From: Rhizobium sp. 007
GTDB lineage: Bacteria; Pseudomonadota; Alphaproteobacteria; Rhizobiales; Rhizobiaceae
Length of the DNA: 64,000 nucleotides
Direction of reading: 5' to 3'
Assembly (NCBI RefSeq): GCF_015353075.1
Contig: NZ_CP064187.1
Coordinates: 1,984,001 to 2,048,000, forward strand
Shown: positions 44,242-53,914 of the stretch, piece by piece
How positions within the stretch are numbered: position 1 is the stretch's first letter
How the letters are laid out: each line of letters begins with the position of its first letter
Notes under the pieces: generated by a model
Seen by the model: only the letters and a program-made list of their open reading frames with translations
Told to the model about the DNA's origin: nothing
Database searches by the model: none
Position numbers and translations under genes: made by a program

Positions 44242-45288
44242 ATGGCTATTGCAAAAGGCTATGCCGCCACTGACGCGTCAAAACCGCTGGCGCCCTTCAC
44301 CTTCGAACGCCGTGAACCGAATGACGATGACGTCGTCATTTCCGTCCAATATTGCGGCGTCTGCCATTCCGATATCCACCAGGCCCGCAACGAATGGGGC
44401 AATTCGCGTTACCCGATGGTGCCGGGCCATGAAGTTGCAGGTGTGGTTTCGGCTGTCGGCTCGAAGGTCACGAAGTTCAAGGTCGGCGACCGCGTGGGCG
44501 TCGGCTGCTTCGTCAATTCCTGCATCGGCTGTGCCACACGCGATCTCGATTACGAGCATTTCTTGCCAGGTCTCACCCAGACCTACAACGACGTCGAAGC
44601 GGACGGCGAAACGCCGACCTATGGTGGCTATTCCGACTCGATCGTCGTCAAGGAAGGCTATGTCCTCTCCTTCCCGGACAACATCCCGCTCGATGCCGGC
44701 GCGCCGCTGCTTTGCGCCGGCATCACGCTCTATTCGCCGCTTCGTCACTGGGGGGCCGGTCCCGGCAAGAAGGTCGCAATCGTCGGCATGGGCGGTCTCG
44801 GCCACATGGGCGTCAAGCTCGGCGCCGCCATGGGCGCCGACATCACCGTGCTCAGCCAGACGCTGTCGAAGAAGGAAGACGGCCTGAAGCTCGGCGCCAA
44901 GGACTATTACGCTACCAACGATGCCGAGACCTTCAAGAAGCTCGCCGGCACCTTCGACCTGATCATCAACACGGTCGGCACGGCGATCAACTGGAACGCC
45001 TACCTCAACCTCCTGAAGTTCGACGGTTCCATGGTGCTTGTCGGCGTTCCGGAACATGCTGTTCCTGTCCACGCCTTCTCCGTCATCGCCGGCCGCAAGA
45101 GCCTTTCGGGTTCAATGATCGGCTCGATCAAGGAAACGCAGGAAATGCTCGATTTCTGCGGCGCGCACAACATCGTCTCCGAAATCGAGAAGATCGCCAT
45201 CCAGGACATCAACGAAGCCTACGAGCGCGTCATCAAGAGCGACGTGCGCTACCGCTTCGTCATCGACATCGCCTCGCTGGCGGCCTGA
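44242..45288 (+). CDS. NAD(P)-dependent zinc alcohol dehydrogenase (YahK/cinnamyl-ADH type)
   Basis: 348 residues. Catalytic zinc ligands: [10 protein letters not shown] (Cys, His), PGHEVAGVV (His-Glu), and Cys in [12 protein letters not shown]. Rossmann loop [15 protein letters not shown]. In the structural-zinc loop only two of four cysteines remain ([15 protein letters not shown]), as in a variant group of these enzymes. AAGGA precedes ATG 44242. Likely reduces aldehydes; regulated by the AraC gene 1 kb upstream. Confidence 0.92.
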   Translation: MAIAKGYAATDASKPLAPFTFERREPNDDDVVISVQYCGVCHSDIHQARNEWGNSRYPMVPGHEVAGVVSAVGSKVTKFKVGDRVGVGCFVNSCIGCATRDLDYEHFLPGLTQTYNDVEADGETPTYGGYSDSIVVKEGYVLSFPDNIPLDAGAPLLCAGITLYSPLRHWGAGPGKKVAIVGMGGLGHMGVKLGAAMGADITVLSQTLSKKEDGLKLGAKDYYATNDAETFKKLAGTFDLIINTVGTAINWNAYLNLLKFDGSMVLVGVPEHAVPVHAFSVIAGRKSLSGSMIGSIKETQEMLDFCGAHNIVSEIEKIAIQDINEAYERVIKSDVRYRFVIDIASLAA

Positions 45289-45297
45289 CAACGGAAG

Positions 45298-45326
45298 GGC
45301 GGCTCACCCGAGCCGCCTTTCTCTTA
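45298..45326. terminator. terminator between convergent ADH and NDH-2 genes
   Basis: Stem GGCGGCTC/GAGCCGCC with loop ACCC, then TTTCTCTT. It ends the ADH transcript and overlaps the NDH-2 stop. Confidence 0.75.
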
Positions 45327-46589
45327 ATTCTCTTCCCGCATGGTTTCCTTCTGGGTGATCAGCCGCGCGCTGTGCTGACCGCTGAGATAGATCCACAGCC
45401 AGCTCCAGGCAACGGCAAAGCGCGAGCGCGTCCCGATCAGGAAGTAGATATGGGCAATGCCCCATATCCACCAGGCGATCCACCCCTTCAGCTTGATCTT
45501 GCCGAAATCGATGATGGCAGCGCTTTTCCCGATCGTCGCAAGGCTTCCCTGATGCCAGTACCGGAAAGGTCCTGGTGCCGGCTTTGCCTGTAGGCGCGCG
45601 CGGATGACCTTTGCGACGTAAGCGCCCTGCTGCTTGGCGGCAGGCGCGATCCCGGGCACCGGCTTGCCGTTGTCCTGAACGACGGACGCCGTATCGCCGA
45701 TGACGAAGACATCTGGCAATCCCGGCGCGCGAAGGTCTTTTTCGACAATTGCCCGCCCTGCCCGATCGGCGGGAATATCTAGCCATTTTGCCGCAGGCGA
45801 GGCCTGCACGCCAGCCGCCCAGACGATCGTCTTGCTGGCAATGAACTTCTCGCCGACTTTCACGCCGGCGGCGGTGCAGTCCGTTACGAACTCGCCGAGG
45901 TGAACCTCGACGCCGAGCTTTTCGAGCGCCTGCTGCGCATAAGCCGAAAGCTCCTCGGCGAAGCTTGCCAGCACCCGCGGCCCCGCCTCGATCAGCACGA
46001 CCTTCGCCTTGCGCGTATCGATGTTGCGGAATTCCCGCGGCAGCGTCTTGCGCGCCAGCTCGGCGATGATGCCGGCAAGTTCGACTCCGGTCGGTCCTGC
46101 GCCGACGATTGCGAAGGTCAGAAGCGCATCACGCGTGACCGGATCGGTTTCCGTCTCCGCACGCTCGAAGGCGAGCAGCACGCGCCGGCGGATCGTCGTC
46201 GCGTCCTCCAGCGTTTTCAGGCCTGGTGCGACGGGCGCCCACTCGTCGCGGCCGAAATAGGCATGCGTTGCGCCCGTGGCCAGAACAAGCGTATCATAAC
46301 CTAACGTCAATCCGCCGCGTAACGTCACTTGCTTTGCCGCGGTGTCGACGCCGGTGACTTCGCCGAGCAACGTCGTAACATCCGGCCTGTTGCTGTAGAG
46401 ATGACGGATCGGCCAGGCGATCTCCGATGTCGATAGGATCGTCGTCGCGACCTGATAGAGCAGCGGCTGGAAGAGATGGTGGTTGCGACGATCGACCAGT
46501 GTGATCTTGGCCCCTGTACCCTTGAGCCCGTTGACGAGTTGTAGCCCGCCGAAACCCCCGCCGACAACGACGACCCGATGATCGCTCAT
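45324..46589 (-). CDS. ndh: type II NADH dehydrogenase (NDH-2)
   Basis: 421 residues. Two Rossmann dinucleotide sites, VVVVGGGFGGLQLV (FAD, N-terminus) and FAIVGAGPTGVELAG (NADH), and FVIGDTASV near the FAD tail with AAKQQGAYVAKVI, the quinone-site helix. The C-terminal amphipathic helix (GWIAWWIWGIAHIYFLIG) anchors it to the inner membrane. It passes electrons from NADH to quinone without pumping protons. Confidence 0.92.
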   Translation of the reverse strand: MSDHRVVVVGGGFGGLQLVNGLKGTGAKITLVDRRNHHLFQPLLYQVATTILSTSEIAWPIRHLYSNRPDVTTLLGEVTGVDTAAKQVTLRGGLTLGYDTLVLATGATHAYFGRDEWAPVAPGLKTLEDATTIRRRVLLAFERAETETDPVTRDALLTFAIVGAGPTGVELAGIIAELARKTLPREFRNIDTRKAKVVLIEAGPRVLASFAEELSAYAQQALEKLGVEVHLGEFVTDCTAAGVKVGEKFIASKTIVWAAGVQASPAAKWLDIPADRAGRAIVEKDLRAPGLPDVFVIGDTASVVQDNGKPVPGIAPAAKQQGAYVAKVIRARLQAKPAPGPFRYWHQGSLATIGKSAAIIDFGKIKLKGWIAWWIWGIAHIYFLIGTRSRFAVAWSWLWIYLSGQHSARLITQKETMREEN

Positions 46590-46678
46590 GACATAACCTT
46601 TTTGCTGTTTTGCTGACGCAAATGTCGCCCTTTGCAGGGAGGTTTCAACGGCCGGTTCGACATAGCTGCCGTGCGATC

Positions 46679-47149
46679 TTAATCGGCATAGCCGACCGGG
46701 ATCGCGCTGCCGCTTTTCAATATCTCCATGGAAATCGAAGCCGAGACGTCGAACAGCTCGATCTTGCGGACGATCTGCTTGTAGATGACGTCGTAATGTT
46801 CGACGCGCGGCAGCACGATCTTCAGGATGTAATCCTGATTGCCCGTCAGCCGATGGGCCTCGACGATCTCCGGAATGCCGCTGATCGCCCTGCGAAACGT
46901 CTCAATCCATTCGTCGGAATGATGCGCCGTCTTGATCAGCGCAAAGACGGTGGTCGGCACGCCCATCTTTTCGCGGTCGAGCACGACGATGCGTCGAGCG
47001 ATGTGGCCGCTTTCCTCAAGGCGCTGGATGCGCCGTGAACAGGCCGAAACCGAAAGCGCGACGCGCTCTGCAAGATCGCTTACGGAAATGCCGGCATCGG
47101 CCTGGAGAAGGTCGAGAATCTTTCTATCGCGATCATCAAGCATTGCCAT
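46679..47149 (-). CDS. Lrp/AsnC-family regulator
   Basis: About 157 residues. N-terminal winged HTH (MLDDRDRKILDLLQADAGIS, then SVSACSRRIQRLEESGHI) and C-terminal RAM/AsnC ligand domain (HRLTGNQDYILKIVL). Starts at 47149 or 47143. Divergent from an aspartate/glutamate racemase 151 bp away, so it probably controls that gene in response to an amino acid. Confidence 0.9.
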   Translation of the reverse strand: MAMLDDRDRKILDLLQADAGISVSDLAERVALSVSACSRRIQRLEESGHIARRIVVLDREKMGVPTTVFALIKTAHHSDEWIETFRRAISGIPEIVEAHRLTGNQDYILKIVLPRVEHYDVIYKQIVRKIELFDVSASISMEILKSGSAIPVGYAD

Positions 47150-47300
47150 CTCTTTAATTGACGCTGATTTTTTGCACATTACAGAAATCTTACGCAAACT
47201 GATAGTTCGTTACTGCAATCAACGTCAAAGAATGCAAACATTCGGCGCAGCGACTGAGGCATGCTTTACGCGTCAGAAATCAAAAAGCAGGAGCGTGGAA

Positions 47301-48020
47301 ATGCAGACAATTGGCCTGATCGGCGGCATGAGCTTTGAAAGCTCGGCGGTCTATTATCGTCTGGTGAACGAGATGGTGCGCGAACGCCTTGGCGGTCTCG
47401 CATCGGCCGAACTCGTCATGCATTCCGTCAATTTCGAAGAGATCGTCGCCATGCAGAAGGCCGGCGACTGGGACGGCGCTGCAGCACGCCTCGGCAATGC
47501 AGCGCTTCGCCTGCAGACCGCCGGCGTCCGCTGCGTTCTCATCTGCACCAATACCATGCACCTGATCGCCGATCAGGTGGCATCGCGCCTCTCGGTTCCG
47601 CTGATCCATATCATCGACGAGACGGCGAAGTCGCTCAAGGCAGCCGGCCGCAAGCGTCCGCTGCTGCTCGCAACCCGCTACACGATGGAGCATGGTTTTT
47701 ACGCGGACCGCATGAAGGGCCTGGGCGTCAACGTGACGGTCCCGGATGCAGCCGACCGCACCATCGTTCACGACATCATCTTCAACGAACTTTGCGCCGG
47801 AAAGGTGCTCGACAGTTCGCGGACGAAGCTGATGGAAATCATCGAACGCGAACGCGCCAAAGGCGCAGACAGCATCATTCTAGGCTGCACCGAGATCTGC
47901 CTCATCCTGGACCCCGGCAAGCTGCCTCTGCCCGGCTTCGACACCACGGCGATCCATGCAAGGGCGGCCGTCGATTTTTCAATCGGCAAGGAGCGGAGCG
48001 ATGAAACAGAAGCTGCATAA
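47301..48020 (+). CDS. aspartate/glutamate racemase-family protein
   Basis: 239 residues, pseudosymmetric two-domain fold with two catalytic cysteines (VLICTNTMH and IILGCTEICLI) and the start IGLIGGMSFESSAVYY, as in YgeA/aspartate racemases. Interconverts L- and D-amino acids without PLP. GGAG precedes ATG 47301. Paired with the divergent Lrp gene. Confidence 0.9.
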   Translation: MQTIGLIGGMSFESSAVYYRLVNEMVRERLGGLASAELVMHSVNFEEIVAMQKAGDWDGAAARLGNAALRLQTAGVRCVLICTNTMHLIADQVASRLSVPLIHIIDETAKSLKAAGRKRPLLLATRYTMEHGFYADRMKGLGVNVTVPDAADRTIVHDIIFNELCAGKVLDSSRTKLMEIIERERAKGADSIILGCTEICLILDPGKLPLPGFDTTAIHARAAVDFSIGKERSDETEAA

Positions 48021-48032
48021 CATGCAGTTTAC

Positions 48033-48045
48033 TTGACTGAGTCAA
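48033..48045. promoter_or_regulatory. perfect palindrome upstream of the MarR-GNAT gene
   Basis: TTGACT-G-AGTCAA, 41 bp before the ATG at 48086. It matches the form of MarR-family operators. Confidence 0.6.
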
Positions 48046-48085
48046 TCAATTGCAGGACAAAGTCTCCTATCAGGAGATTTTGTCC

Positions 48086-49003
48086 ATGCCCGATTCCTCC
48101 CTTATCGATGCCGCCCGCGACTTCAATCGCTTCTACACCAACTTCCTCGGCGTGCTGAACAAGGCCTATCTCGACTCGCCGTTCACCTTGACGGACGCAC
48201 GGGTGCTGTTCGAGATCGGCTCGCACGACGGAATAACCGCCGTCGCGCTCGTCCGCGACCTGCATCTCGATCCCGCCTATCTCAGCCGCATTCTGAAGCG
48301 CTTCCGCAGCGACGGTCTCATCGAGACGAAGGCCGATCCCGCCGACCTGCGCAGCCAGATCATCACGGTCACCGGCAAGGGAGAGGAGCAATTGCAGGAA
48401 CTCGGCCGCCGCTCGAATGTGCAGATCGCCGAACGTTTCGATGCGCTTGCCCTTGGCGAGTCGCAAAGCGTCTTAAACGCGATGCAAACCATCCGCTCGC
48501 TGCTCGACCCGGGCGTCAAACCGTCCCCCGCGGTCATCCGCGCACATAGACCCGGCGATATCGGCTGGATCGTGCAGAGCCAGGGCAAGGCCTATGCCGA
48601 GGAATATGGCTGGGACATGCGCTTCGAAGGCCTGGTGGCCGAGGTCGCCGGCAAGTTCCTGGCGACCTTCGATCCTGCGATGGAATATTGCTGGATCGCC
48701 GAGCGCAATGGCATCAACGTCGGGTCTATTCTTGTGACGAACGGCGGCGACGGCGTTGCCAAGCTCCGCCTTCTCTATGTCGACGAGGCCGCGCGCGGGC
48801 TTGGTCTCGGCAAGACGCTGGTCGACGAGTGCATTCGCTTCGCGCGGGCGAAAGGTTACCGCCAGATATCGCTCTGGACCAACGACGTTCTGCACGCCGC
48901 ACGCAGCATCTATGTCAAAGCCGGTTTCCGTCTTGTCTCCGAAGAGAGACACCGCATGTTCGGGCCAGAGGAAAACGGCCAGACCTGGGTTCTCGACCTC
49001 TGA
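48086..49003 (+). CDS. MarR regulator fused to a GNAT acetyltransferase
   Basis: 305 residues. Residues 1-145 are a MarR winged helix (FTLTDARVLFEIGSHDG, AYLSRILKRFRSDGLIETK); residues 155-300 are a GNAT domain (LRLLYVDEAARGLGLGKTLV acetyl-CoA loop, SLWTNDVLHAARSIYVKAGF). Such fusions occur in actinobacteria and rhizobia; the acetyltransferase may act on the small molecule sensed or on a protein. AGGAGA precedes the ATG, and a perfect palindrome lies upstream. Confidence 0.9.
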   Translation: MPDSSLIDAARDFNRFYTNFLGVLNKAYLDSPFTLTDARVLFEIGSHDGITAVALVRDLHLDPAYLSRILKRFRSDGLIETKADPADLRSQIITVTGKGEEQLQELGRRSNVQIAERFDALALGESQSVLNAMQTIRSLLDPGVKPSPAVIRAHRPGDIGWIVQSQGKAYAEEYGWDMRFEGLVAEVAGKFLATFDPAMEYCWIAERNGINVGSILVTNGGDGVAKLRLLYVDEAARGLGLGKTLVDECIRFARAKGYRQISLWTNDVLHAARSIYVKAGFRLVSEERHRMFGPEENGQTWVLDL

Positions 49004-49035
49004 TTTTGTCGTGTCGCAAAAGTTTCGCTTGATTT

Positions 49036-49051
49036 GGAAACGATCATTTCC
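49036..49051. promoter_or_regulatory. near-perfect palindrome before the TetR gene
   Basis: GGAAACGATCATTTCC (one mismatch between arms), 15 bp before ATG 49066; a typical TetR-family operator. Confidence 0.65.
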
Positions 49052-49065
49052 TAATTAGGTGAGCC

Positions 49066-49683
49066 ATGACGACGGCAACCCTCGATGACAAAATCCGATC
49101 CCGCGGCAGGCCGCGCGAATTCGACACGGACGCTGCGCTCGACAAGGCGCTCTGCGTCTTTTCCGAGCGCGGCTACCACGCAGCCTCGATCAGCGAATTG
49201 ACGGACGCGATGGAGCTTACCTCCGGAAGCGTCTACAAGGCCTTCAAAGACAAGCGCGGCATCTTTCTTGCCGCCTTTGACCGGTACCGCGCCGTGCGCC
49301 GCGGCCTGCTTGATGAGCGCCTGGACAGGGTCGAGACCGGCCGCGACAAAATCCGTGAAATCCTGCGCTTTTACGCTGCGTCATCGCATGGCGTCATCGG
49401 CCGTCGCGGCTGCCTCGTCGTCGGTAGCGCCAACGAGCTTGCGATCTTCGACGAGGAGGCCGCGGAACGCGTCGCCGCTGCTTTTGCCGCCAACGAGGAC
49501 TTGCTGCTGAACCTCATCCGGCTCGGCCAGTCCGACGGCTCGATCCTAAAAACGCTGGACGCTGTAACGGCTGCCCGCGCCCTGCTGTGCCTGACGAAGG
49601 GCATGCGCGTCGCCGGCAAGACCGGCCGCCGAGAGGACGACATGACCGCCGTGGCGGACGCCGCCATAAAACTTCTCGACTGA
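49066..49683 (+). CDS. TetR-family regulator of the adjacent MFS gene
   Basis: 205 residues. HTH at about 30-75 (HAASISELTDAMELTSGSVY, KAFKDKRG). Upstream near-palindrome suggests self-repression. The MFS exporter starts 83 bp downstream on the same strand, so this is a regulator-efflux unit, responding to a compound the pump exports. Confidence 0.92.
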   Translation: MTTATLDDKIRSRGRPREFDTDAALDKALCVFSERGYHAASISELTDAMELTSGSVYKAFKDKRGIFLAAFDRYRAVRRGLLDERLDRVETGRDKIREILRFYAASSHGVIGRRGCLVVGSANELAIFDEEAAERVAAAFAANEDLLLNLIRLGQSDGSILKTLDAVTAARALLCLTKGMRVAGKTGRREDDMTAVADAAIKLLD

Positions 49684-49765
49684 CAGCGCTTCGCCCGCAA
49701 CAAGCGGGTGGCGCAGAACGACTTCAAGACCGATCCTCCCCCAGATCAGCATACCGGAGTTTTTC

Positions 49766-50974
49766 ATGAGCATTTCAACTGCAACGAATGAGACCGCTAT
49801 ACCCCGGGCGATCTCGCCTTTGATGACATTCCTTTTCGCGGCCGCCTGCGGCCTCGTCGCCGCCAATCTCTATTACGGCCAGCCACTGGCCGGCCCGATC
49901 AGTGCCGATCTCGGCTTCACGCCGGCAGCCACGGGCCTGATCGTGACGCTGACGCAGATCGGCTACGGTCTCGGCCTGCTCCTCATCGTGCCGCTCGGCG
50001 ACCTGCTCGAGAACCGCCGCCTCGTGCTGATGCTGATCCTAGTATCGGCAGTCGCGCTCGTCGGCGCAGCACTCTCCTCAACGCCCGCCCTGTTCCTGCT
50101 GGCCTCGCTCTGTATCGGCCTCTCTTCGGTCGCGGTGCAGGTTCTGGTGCCTTTCGCCGCCCATATGGCGCCGGATGCGATGCGCGGCCGTGTCGTCGGC
50201 AACGTCATGGGCGGCCTTCTCTGCGGCATCATGCTGGCCCGCCCCTTTGCGAGCTTCATCGCCGAAGCCTCGTCGTGGCACATGGTCTACTACATCACCG
50301 CGGTCGTCATGGTCGGGCTGGTCCTCATCCTGCGCGCAAATCTGCCGGTTCGCACCCCGCACACGAAGCTCGGCTACGGTGCACTGCTTGCCTCGATGCT
50401 GCACCTTGCGATGACCTCCCGCATCCTGCAGCGCCGCGCGCTCTATCAGGCCGGAATGTTCGGTGCCTTCAGCCTGTTCTGGACGACGACGCCGCTTTTG
50501 CTTGCAAGCCCGGCTTTCGGCCTGACCCAGAACGGTATCGCGCTCTTCGCGCTTGCCGGCGCTGCCGGTGCCGTCGCCTCGCCGATTGCCGGACGCCTGG
50601 CCGATCGTGGGCTGACGCAGATCGCTTCGGCCTTTGCCATGCTGCTCGGCATGGTGTCCTTCGTCATCAGCCATTTCGCAGCCGACGGCTCGCTGACCGC
50701 GCTCATCCTTTTGACGGCAGCAGCGATCCTTCTGGATTTCGGCGTGACGACCAATCTGGTCTGCGGCCAGCGCGCGATCTATGCGATCAGCGCCGACCAT
50801 CGCAGCCGTCTGAACGGTCTCTACATGGCGACCTTCTTTGCCGGCGGCGCTCTCGGCTCCGCGCTCGGCGGCTGGGCCTATGCGGCGGGTGGATGGACGA
50901 TGACAGCCTGGATCGGCTTCTGTTTCCCGGCTTTCGCCTTCCTGCTCTTCCTCACCGAGGGGCGCGGCAAGTAA
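49766..50974 (+). CDS. MFS efflux transporter
   Basis: 402 residues, 12 predicted helices. Motif A is modified (PLGDLLENRRLV); the start region (AACGLVAANLYYGQPLAGPI) is typical of the YgaY/AraJ-like exporter group. GGAG is five bases ahead of the ATG. Downstream of the TetR gene; likely a drug or metabolite pump. Confidence 0.92.
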   Translation: MSISTATNETAIPRAISPLMTFLFAAACGLVAANLYYGQPLAGPISADLGFTPAATGLIVTLTQIGYGLGLLLIVPLGDLLENRRLVLMLILVSAVALVGAALSSTPALFLLASLCIGLSSVAVQVLVPFAAHMAPDAMRGRVVGNVMGGLLCGIMLARPFASFIAEASSWHMVYYITAVVMVGLVLILRANLPVRTPHTKLGYGALLASMLHLAMTSRILQRRALYQAGMFGAFSLFWTTTPLLLASPAFGLTQNGIALFALAGAAGAVASPIAGRLADRGLTQIASAFAMLLGMVSFVISHFAADGSLTALILLTAAAILLDFGVTTNLVCGQRAIYAISADHRSRLNGLYMATFFAGGALGSALGGWAYAAGGWTMTAWIGFCFPAFAFLLFLTEGRGK

Positions 50975-50982
50975 GCCGCGCC

Positions 50983-51399
50983 TCAACCTTCAGCGGTATC
51001 GAAGCGGGCGCGGGCGTCGCGAACGGCGTCATGATTTGCTTCCGCCCAGTTCAAAAGCAGCGCCAGCGTGGCGTAAAGCGAGCGTCCGAGTTCGGTGACC
51101 CGGTATTCGACGCTTGGCGGCTTCGTCGGAAACACCTCCCGCTCGATATAGCCTTCGCGCTGCAGGTCGCGCAGCGTCTGCGTCAGCATCCTCTGCGAGA
51201 TATCTGGTATCTTCCGCCGCAGCTCACCGAAGCGGTATGGCCGCGCGGCAAGCGCTTCCAAAAGCAACGTCGACCACTTGCCGCCGATCTGCTGCATCAT
51301 GTCCCGGACAGGACAATTGCTGAAATCGAGACTCCCCAGATCGATCTCCCGGCGGATGCCGGGGGCGGGCTTGCTCTTCAGATTGAGGACAGCGCTCAT
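50983..51399 (-). CDS. HxlR-family regulator
   Basis: 138 residues, winged helix with the family core [39 protein letters not shown] and [10 protein letters not shown]. The Cys near residue 29 is the redox/electrophile sensor in relatives such as HypR and QorR. Divergent from an NmrA-like oxidoreductase; a CAGCTC/GAGCTG inverted repeat (51451-51481) lies between. Confidence 0.92.
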   Translation of the reverse strand: MSAVLNLKSKPAPGIRREIDLGSLDFSNCPVRDMMQQIGGKWSTLLLEALAARPYRFGELRRKIPDISQRMLTQTLRDLQREGYIEREVFPTKPPSVEYRVTELGRSLYATLALLLNWAEANHDAVRDARARFDTAEG

Positions 51400-51514
51400 A
51401 ATGGGACGGTTCCCTTTTGGTAACGTAGAGCGGAAAAACTGCCTTCTTTACAGCTCGAAGTCAATTCCTATTTTAGAGCTGCTCTCTTTTTGAGACCACC
51501 ATAGAGGAAGACCT

Positions 51515-52402
51515 ATGAGCGAAACGATTCTCGTCACCGGCGCGGCCGGCCAGCTTGGCCGGCGCGTCATTCATCACCTGCTCGAAACCTACAACGTTCA
51601 GGCCCGAAGCATCATCGCCGCCACCCGCGACCCGGCGAAACTCGCGTCGCTCGCCGCCAAGGGCGTTGCCACCCGCAAGGCCGATTTCGACGATGCGGCA
51701 AGCCTCGAAGCCGCTTTCAGGGGCGTCGATCGCCTGCTGATCATCAGCACCGACGCGCTCGCCGTCCCCGGCCAGCGTCTGACGCAGCACAAGGCCGCCG
51801 TGGAGGCTGCGGCAAAAGCCGGCGTGAAGCACATCGCCTATACCTCGATGCCCTCGCCGGACAAGTCGCTCGTCACTTTCGCGCCGGACCACCTCGGCAC
51901 CGAGAACGCCATCAAGGCTGCCGGCATTCCCTACACGATCATCCGCAACGCCTGGTATTTCGACAACTATCTACACGGCATGCCGCATAACCTGCAGTCC
52001 GGCAGCTGGTACACGGCAAGCGGCGACGGCAAGGTTTCCAATATCTCCCGCGAAGACTGCGCATTGGCAATTGCCGCCGCCCTCGCCTCCGGAACGGGCG
52101 AGAGCGCGACCTACACGCTGACGGGCAGCCAATCGCTGACCGCCGACGAGATCGCCGCCGGCATCGCCGCTGCTGTCGGAAAGCCTTTGCAGGCCGTCAA
52201 GGTCAGCGACGAGCAGCTCGGCCAGGGCATGCGCGGCGCAGGCCTTCCCGATTTTGTCGCCGACATGCTGGTCTCAGCCGACGCCAACATCCGCGCCGGC
52301 AACTTCGACCTCCTCACAGACGACTTCAGGGCGCTGACCGGCAAGCAGACGCAGAAGCTCGAGGACTTCTTCGTTGCAAACAAGGCGGCTCTGCTGACGT
52401 AA
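51515..52402 (+). CDS. NmrA-like NAD(P)-binding oxidoreductase (QorB-type)
   Basis: 295 residues of the atypical SDR group: VTGAAGQLGRRVIHHLL at the N-terminus and YTIIRNAWYFDNYLHG where the substrate pocket begins. It resembles NAD(P)H:quinone oxidoreductase QorB, typically controlled by a divergent HxlR regulator (QorR), which is exactly the arrangement here. Likely detoxifies quinones. Confidence 0.9.
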   Translation: MSETILVTGAAGQLGRRVIHHLLETYNVQARSIIAATRDPAKLASLAAKGVATRKADFDDAASLEAAFRGVDRLLIISTDALAVPGQRLTQHKAAVEAAAKAGVKHIAYTSMPSPDKSLVTFAPDHLGTENAIKAAGIPYTIIRNAWYFDNYLHGMPHNLQSGSWYTASGDGKVSNISREDCALAIAAALASGTGESATYTLTGSQSLTADEIAAGIAAAVGKPLQAVKVSDEQLGQGMRGAGLPDFVADMLVSADANIRAGNFDLLTDDFRALTGKQTQKLEDFFVANKAALLT

Positions 52403-52541
52403 AGCGTCGATTGCTGCCTCATCAAGAGTTGATGGGGAGGGCAAGGCGGGCATCTCCTGGCACTTCAATCGCAGGCAAGGGAGCGGCAAACAGGGCGCCG
52501 CTGTCTTGGCCTTCTCTCCCTTTTCTCATTCATGTGCCTTT

Positions 52542-52651
52542 CACAGGAATCCAGCGCGGCGCAGGAGACTCCCTTCAAGGTAAATGAGTCATTCACGGCG
52601 AAGACGCGTCGTAGCTGGATCTCTGTGACAATCCTCGGGTTTAACCCGAGG
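52542..52651. repeat. RIME-like rhizobial intergenic palindrome
   Basis: CACAGGAATCCAGC (52542-52555) faces GCTGGATCTCTGTG (52614-52627), a long imperfect stem, followed by the perfect palindrome CCTCGGGTTTAACCCGAGG (52633-52651). Such mosaic palindromes are abundant between rhizobial genes. It fills most of the 332-bp gap between two genes. Confidence 0.6.
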
Positions 52652-52734
52652 ACAGAGATGAGAAAGATGAGACGTCGAGACCCTCTGCACCTCATTGCGC
52701 GCCCCTCGTCCTTCGAAAGAAGAAGCACTGTCCC

Positions 52735-53487
52735 TCATATCTTCTGCCCGCACGCACGGCAGAACCGCCGCACAGTTTCCGCCATGCCGTATCCCAGTGC
52801 ATCCGCGGTCAGGCCGTGACCGATAGAAACTTCCGCAAGCCTCGGGATGCGCTTCACAAGCGGCGGCAGGTTGGCGACGGTCAGGTCGTGGCCGGCATTG
52901 ACGCCGAGGTCGATTGCGAGTGCTGCGTCCGCCGTCTTGCCGAGCGCTTCGAGAATGGGGCCTGCCCGCTCCGGCGCATCGTAGCAGCCGCCATAAGGGC
53001 CGGTATAAAGCTCGATCCGGTCCGCTCCCGTCGCCTTGGCGATCTTCACCGCCTCGGCATCACCGTCGCCGTCGGCAAACAGCGAAACCCGGGTACCCAT
53101 CTTCTTCAGTTTTGCGACGACATCCGTGAGAAAAGCCTGGTGCTTGCGGAAATCCCAGCCGTGGTCGGAGGTCGCCTGCGATGGATCATCGGGCACGAGG
53201 GTCACCTGCTCGGGTGCGGCACCTCTACAGAGATCGAGGAATTCCTGCGTCGGATAGCCCTCGATATTGAACTCGGCCTCCGGAAACTCGTCGTCGATCA
53301 GATTGCGGATCACCGGCAGGTCAGAGAAGCGGATGTGCCGCTGGTCCGGCCGCGGATGGACGGTCAGCCCGCTGGCCCCCGACTGCAAGGCGATGCGCCC
53401 CAGCGCCTCGACGCTCGGCCAGGGCAAATCGCGCCTGTTGCGCAGCATGGCGATGGCGTTGAGATTGACGGAAAGCGTCGTCGGCAT
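52735..53487 (-). CDS. pdxJ: pyridoxine 5'-phosphate synthase
   Basis: 250 residues, the TIM-barrel PdxJ. It condenses 1-deoxy-xylulose 5-phosphate with 3-amino-1-hydroxyacetone 1-phosphate in vitamin B6 synthesis. Diagnostic: [58 protein letters not shown] and the C-terminal [13 protein letters not shown]. Cytoplasmic. Confidence 0.98.
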   Translation of the reverse strand: MPTTLSVNLNAIAMLRNRRDLPWPSVEALGRIALQSGASGLTVHPRPDQRHIRFSDLPVIRNLIDDEFPEAEFNIEGYPTQEFLDLCRGAAPEQVTLVPDDPSQATSDHGWDFRKHQAFLTDVVAKLKKMGTRVSLFADGDGDAEAVKIAKATGADRIELYTGPYGGCYDAPERAGPILEALGKTADAALAIDLGVNAGHDLTVANLPPLVKRIPRLAEVSIGHGLTADALGYGMAETVRRFCRACGQKI

Positions 53488-53914
53488 GTCGATGATCCAT
53501 TCAGTGCGATAAGCGTGAGCTGCTTTTTATGCCAATGGGCCCGGCGAGGCCAACGAGATTCGCATATGACTGCATGCAAATCTGTGATGGACGCCCGCAT
53601 GGTCGGAAGTGTCTACGGCAGGAGTATTTCCCATTCCGCCGCAAGAAATTCAGCCGCCGCGGGCACCCTATCCGGCCAACCTTACGTTGGATATAAGTTT
53701 TCGGACGCTGCGTTGCTATCCTATTTAAAAGCGATTATTTTTAGCACTTACAAAAATGTCCGTTCACGCATAACGTGAGAATAAGTATCGAGTAAGTACG
53801 CCGCGTACTGCTTCTTCCCGACGACAAGAACGCCTCGAGGAAACACCACTCCGCAGCGCCTTCGAAGCAACTGGCAAAACCGCATGAGGTGCAACTTTTG
53901 CCCCAGGAGGGTTC
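53488..53914. other. 427-bp intergenic region, nothing supported
   Basis: Between pdxJ and the MerR-LuxR regulator, which diverge. AT-rich near 53700-53770, where the regulator's promoter would be expected. No protein frame with a ribosome-binding site and no strong hairpin. Confidence 0.5.
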
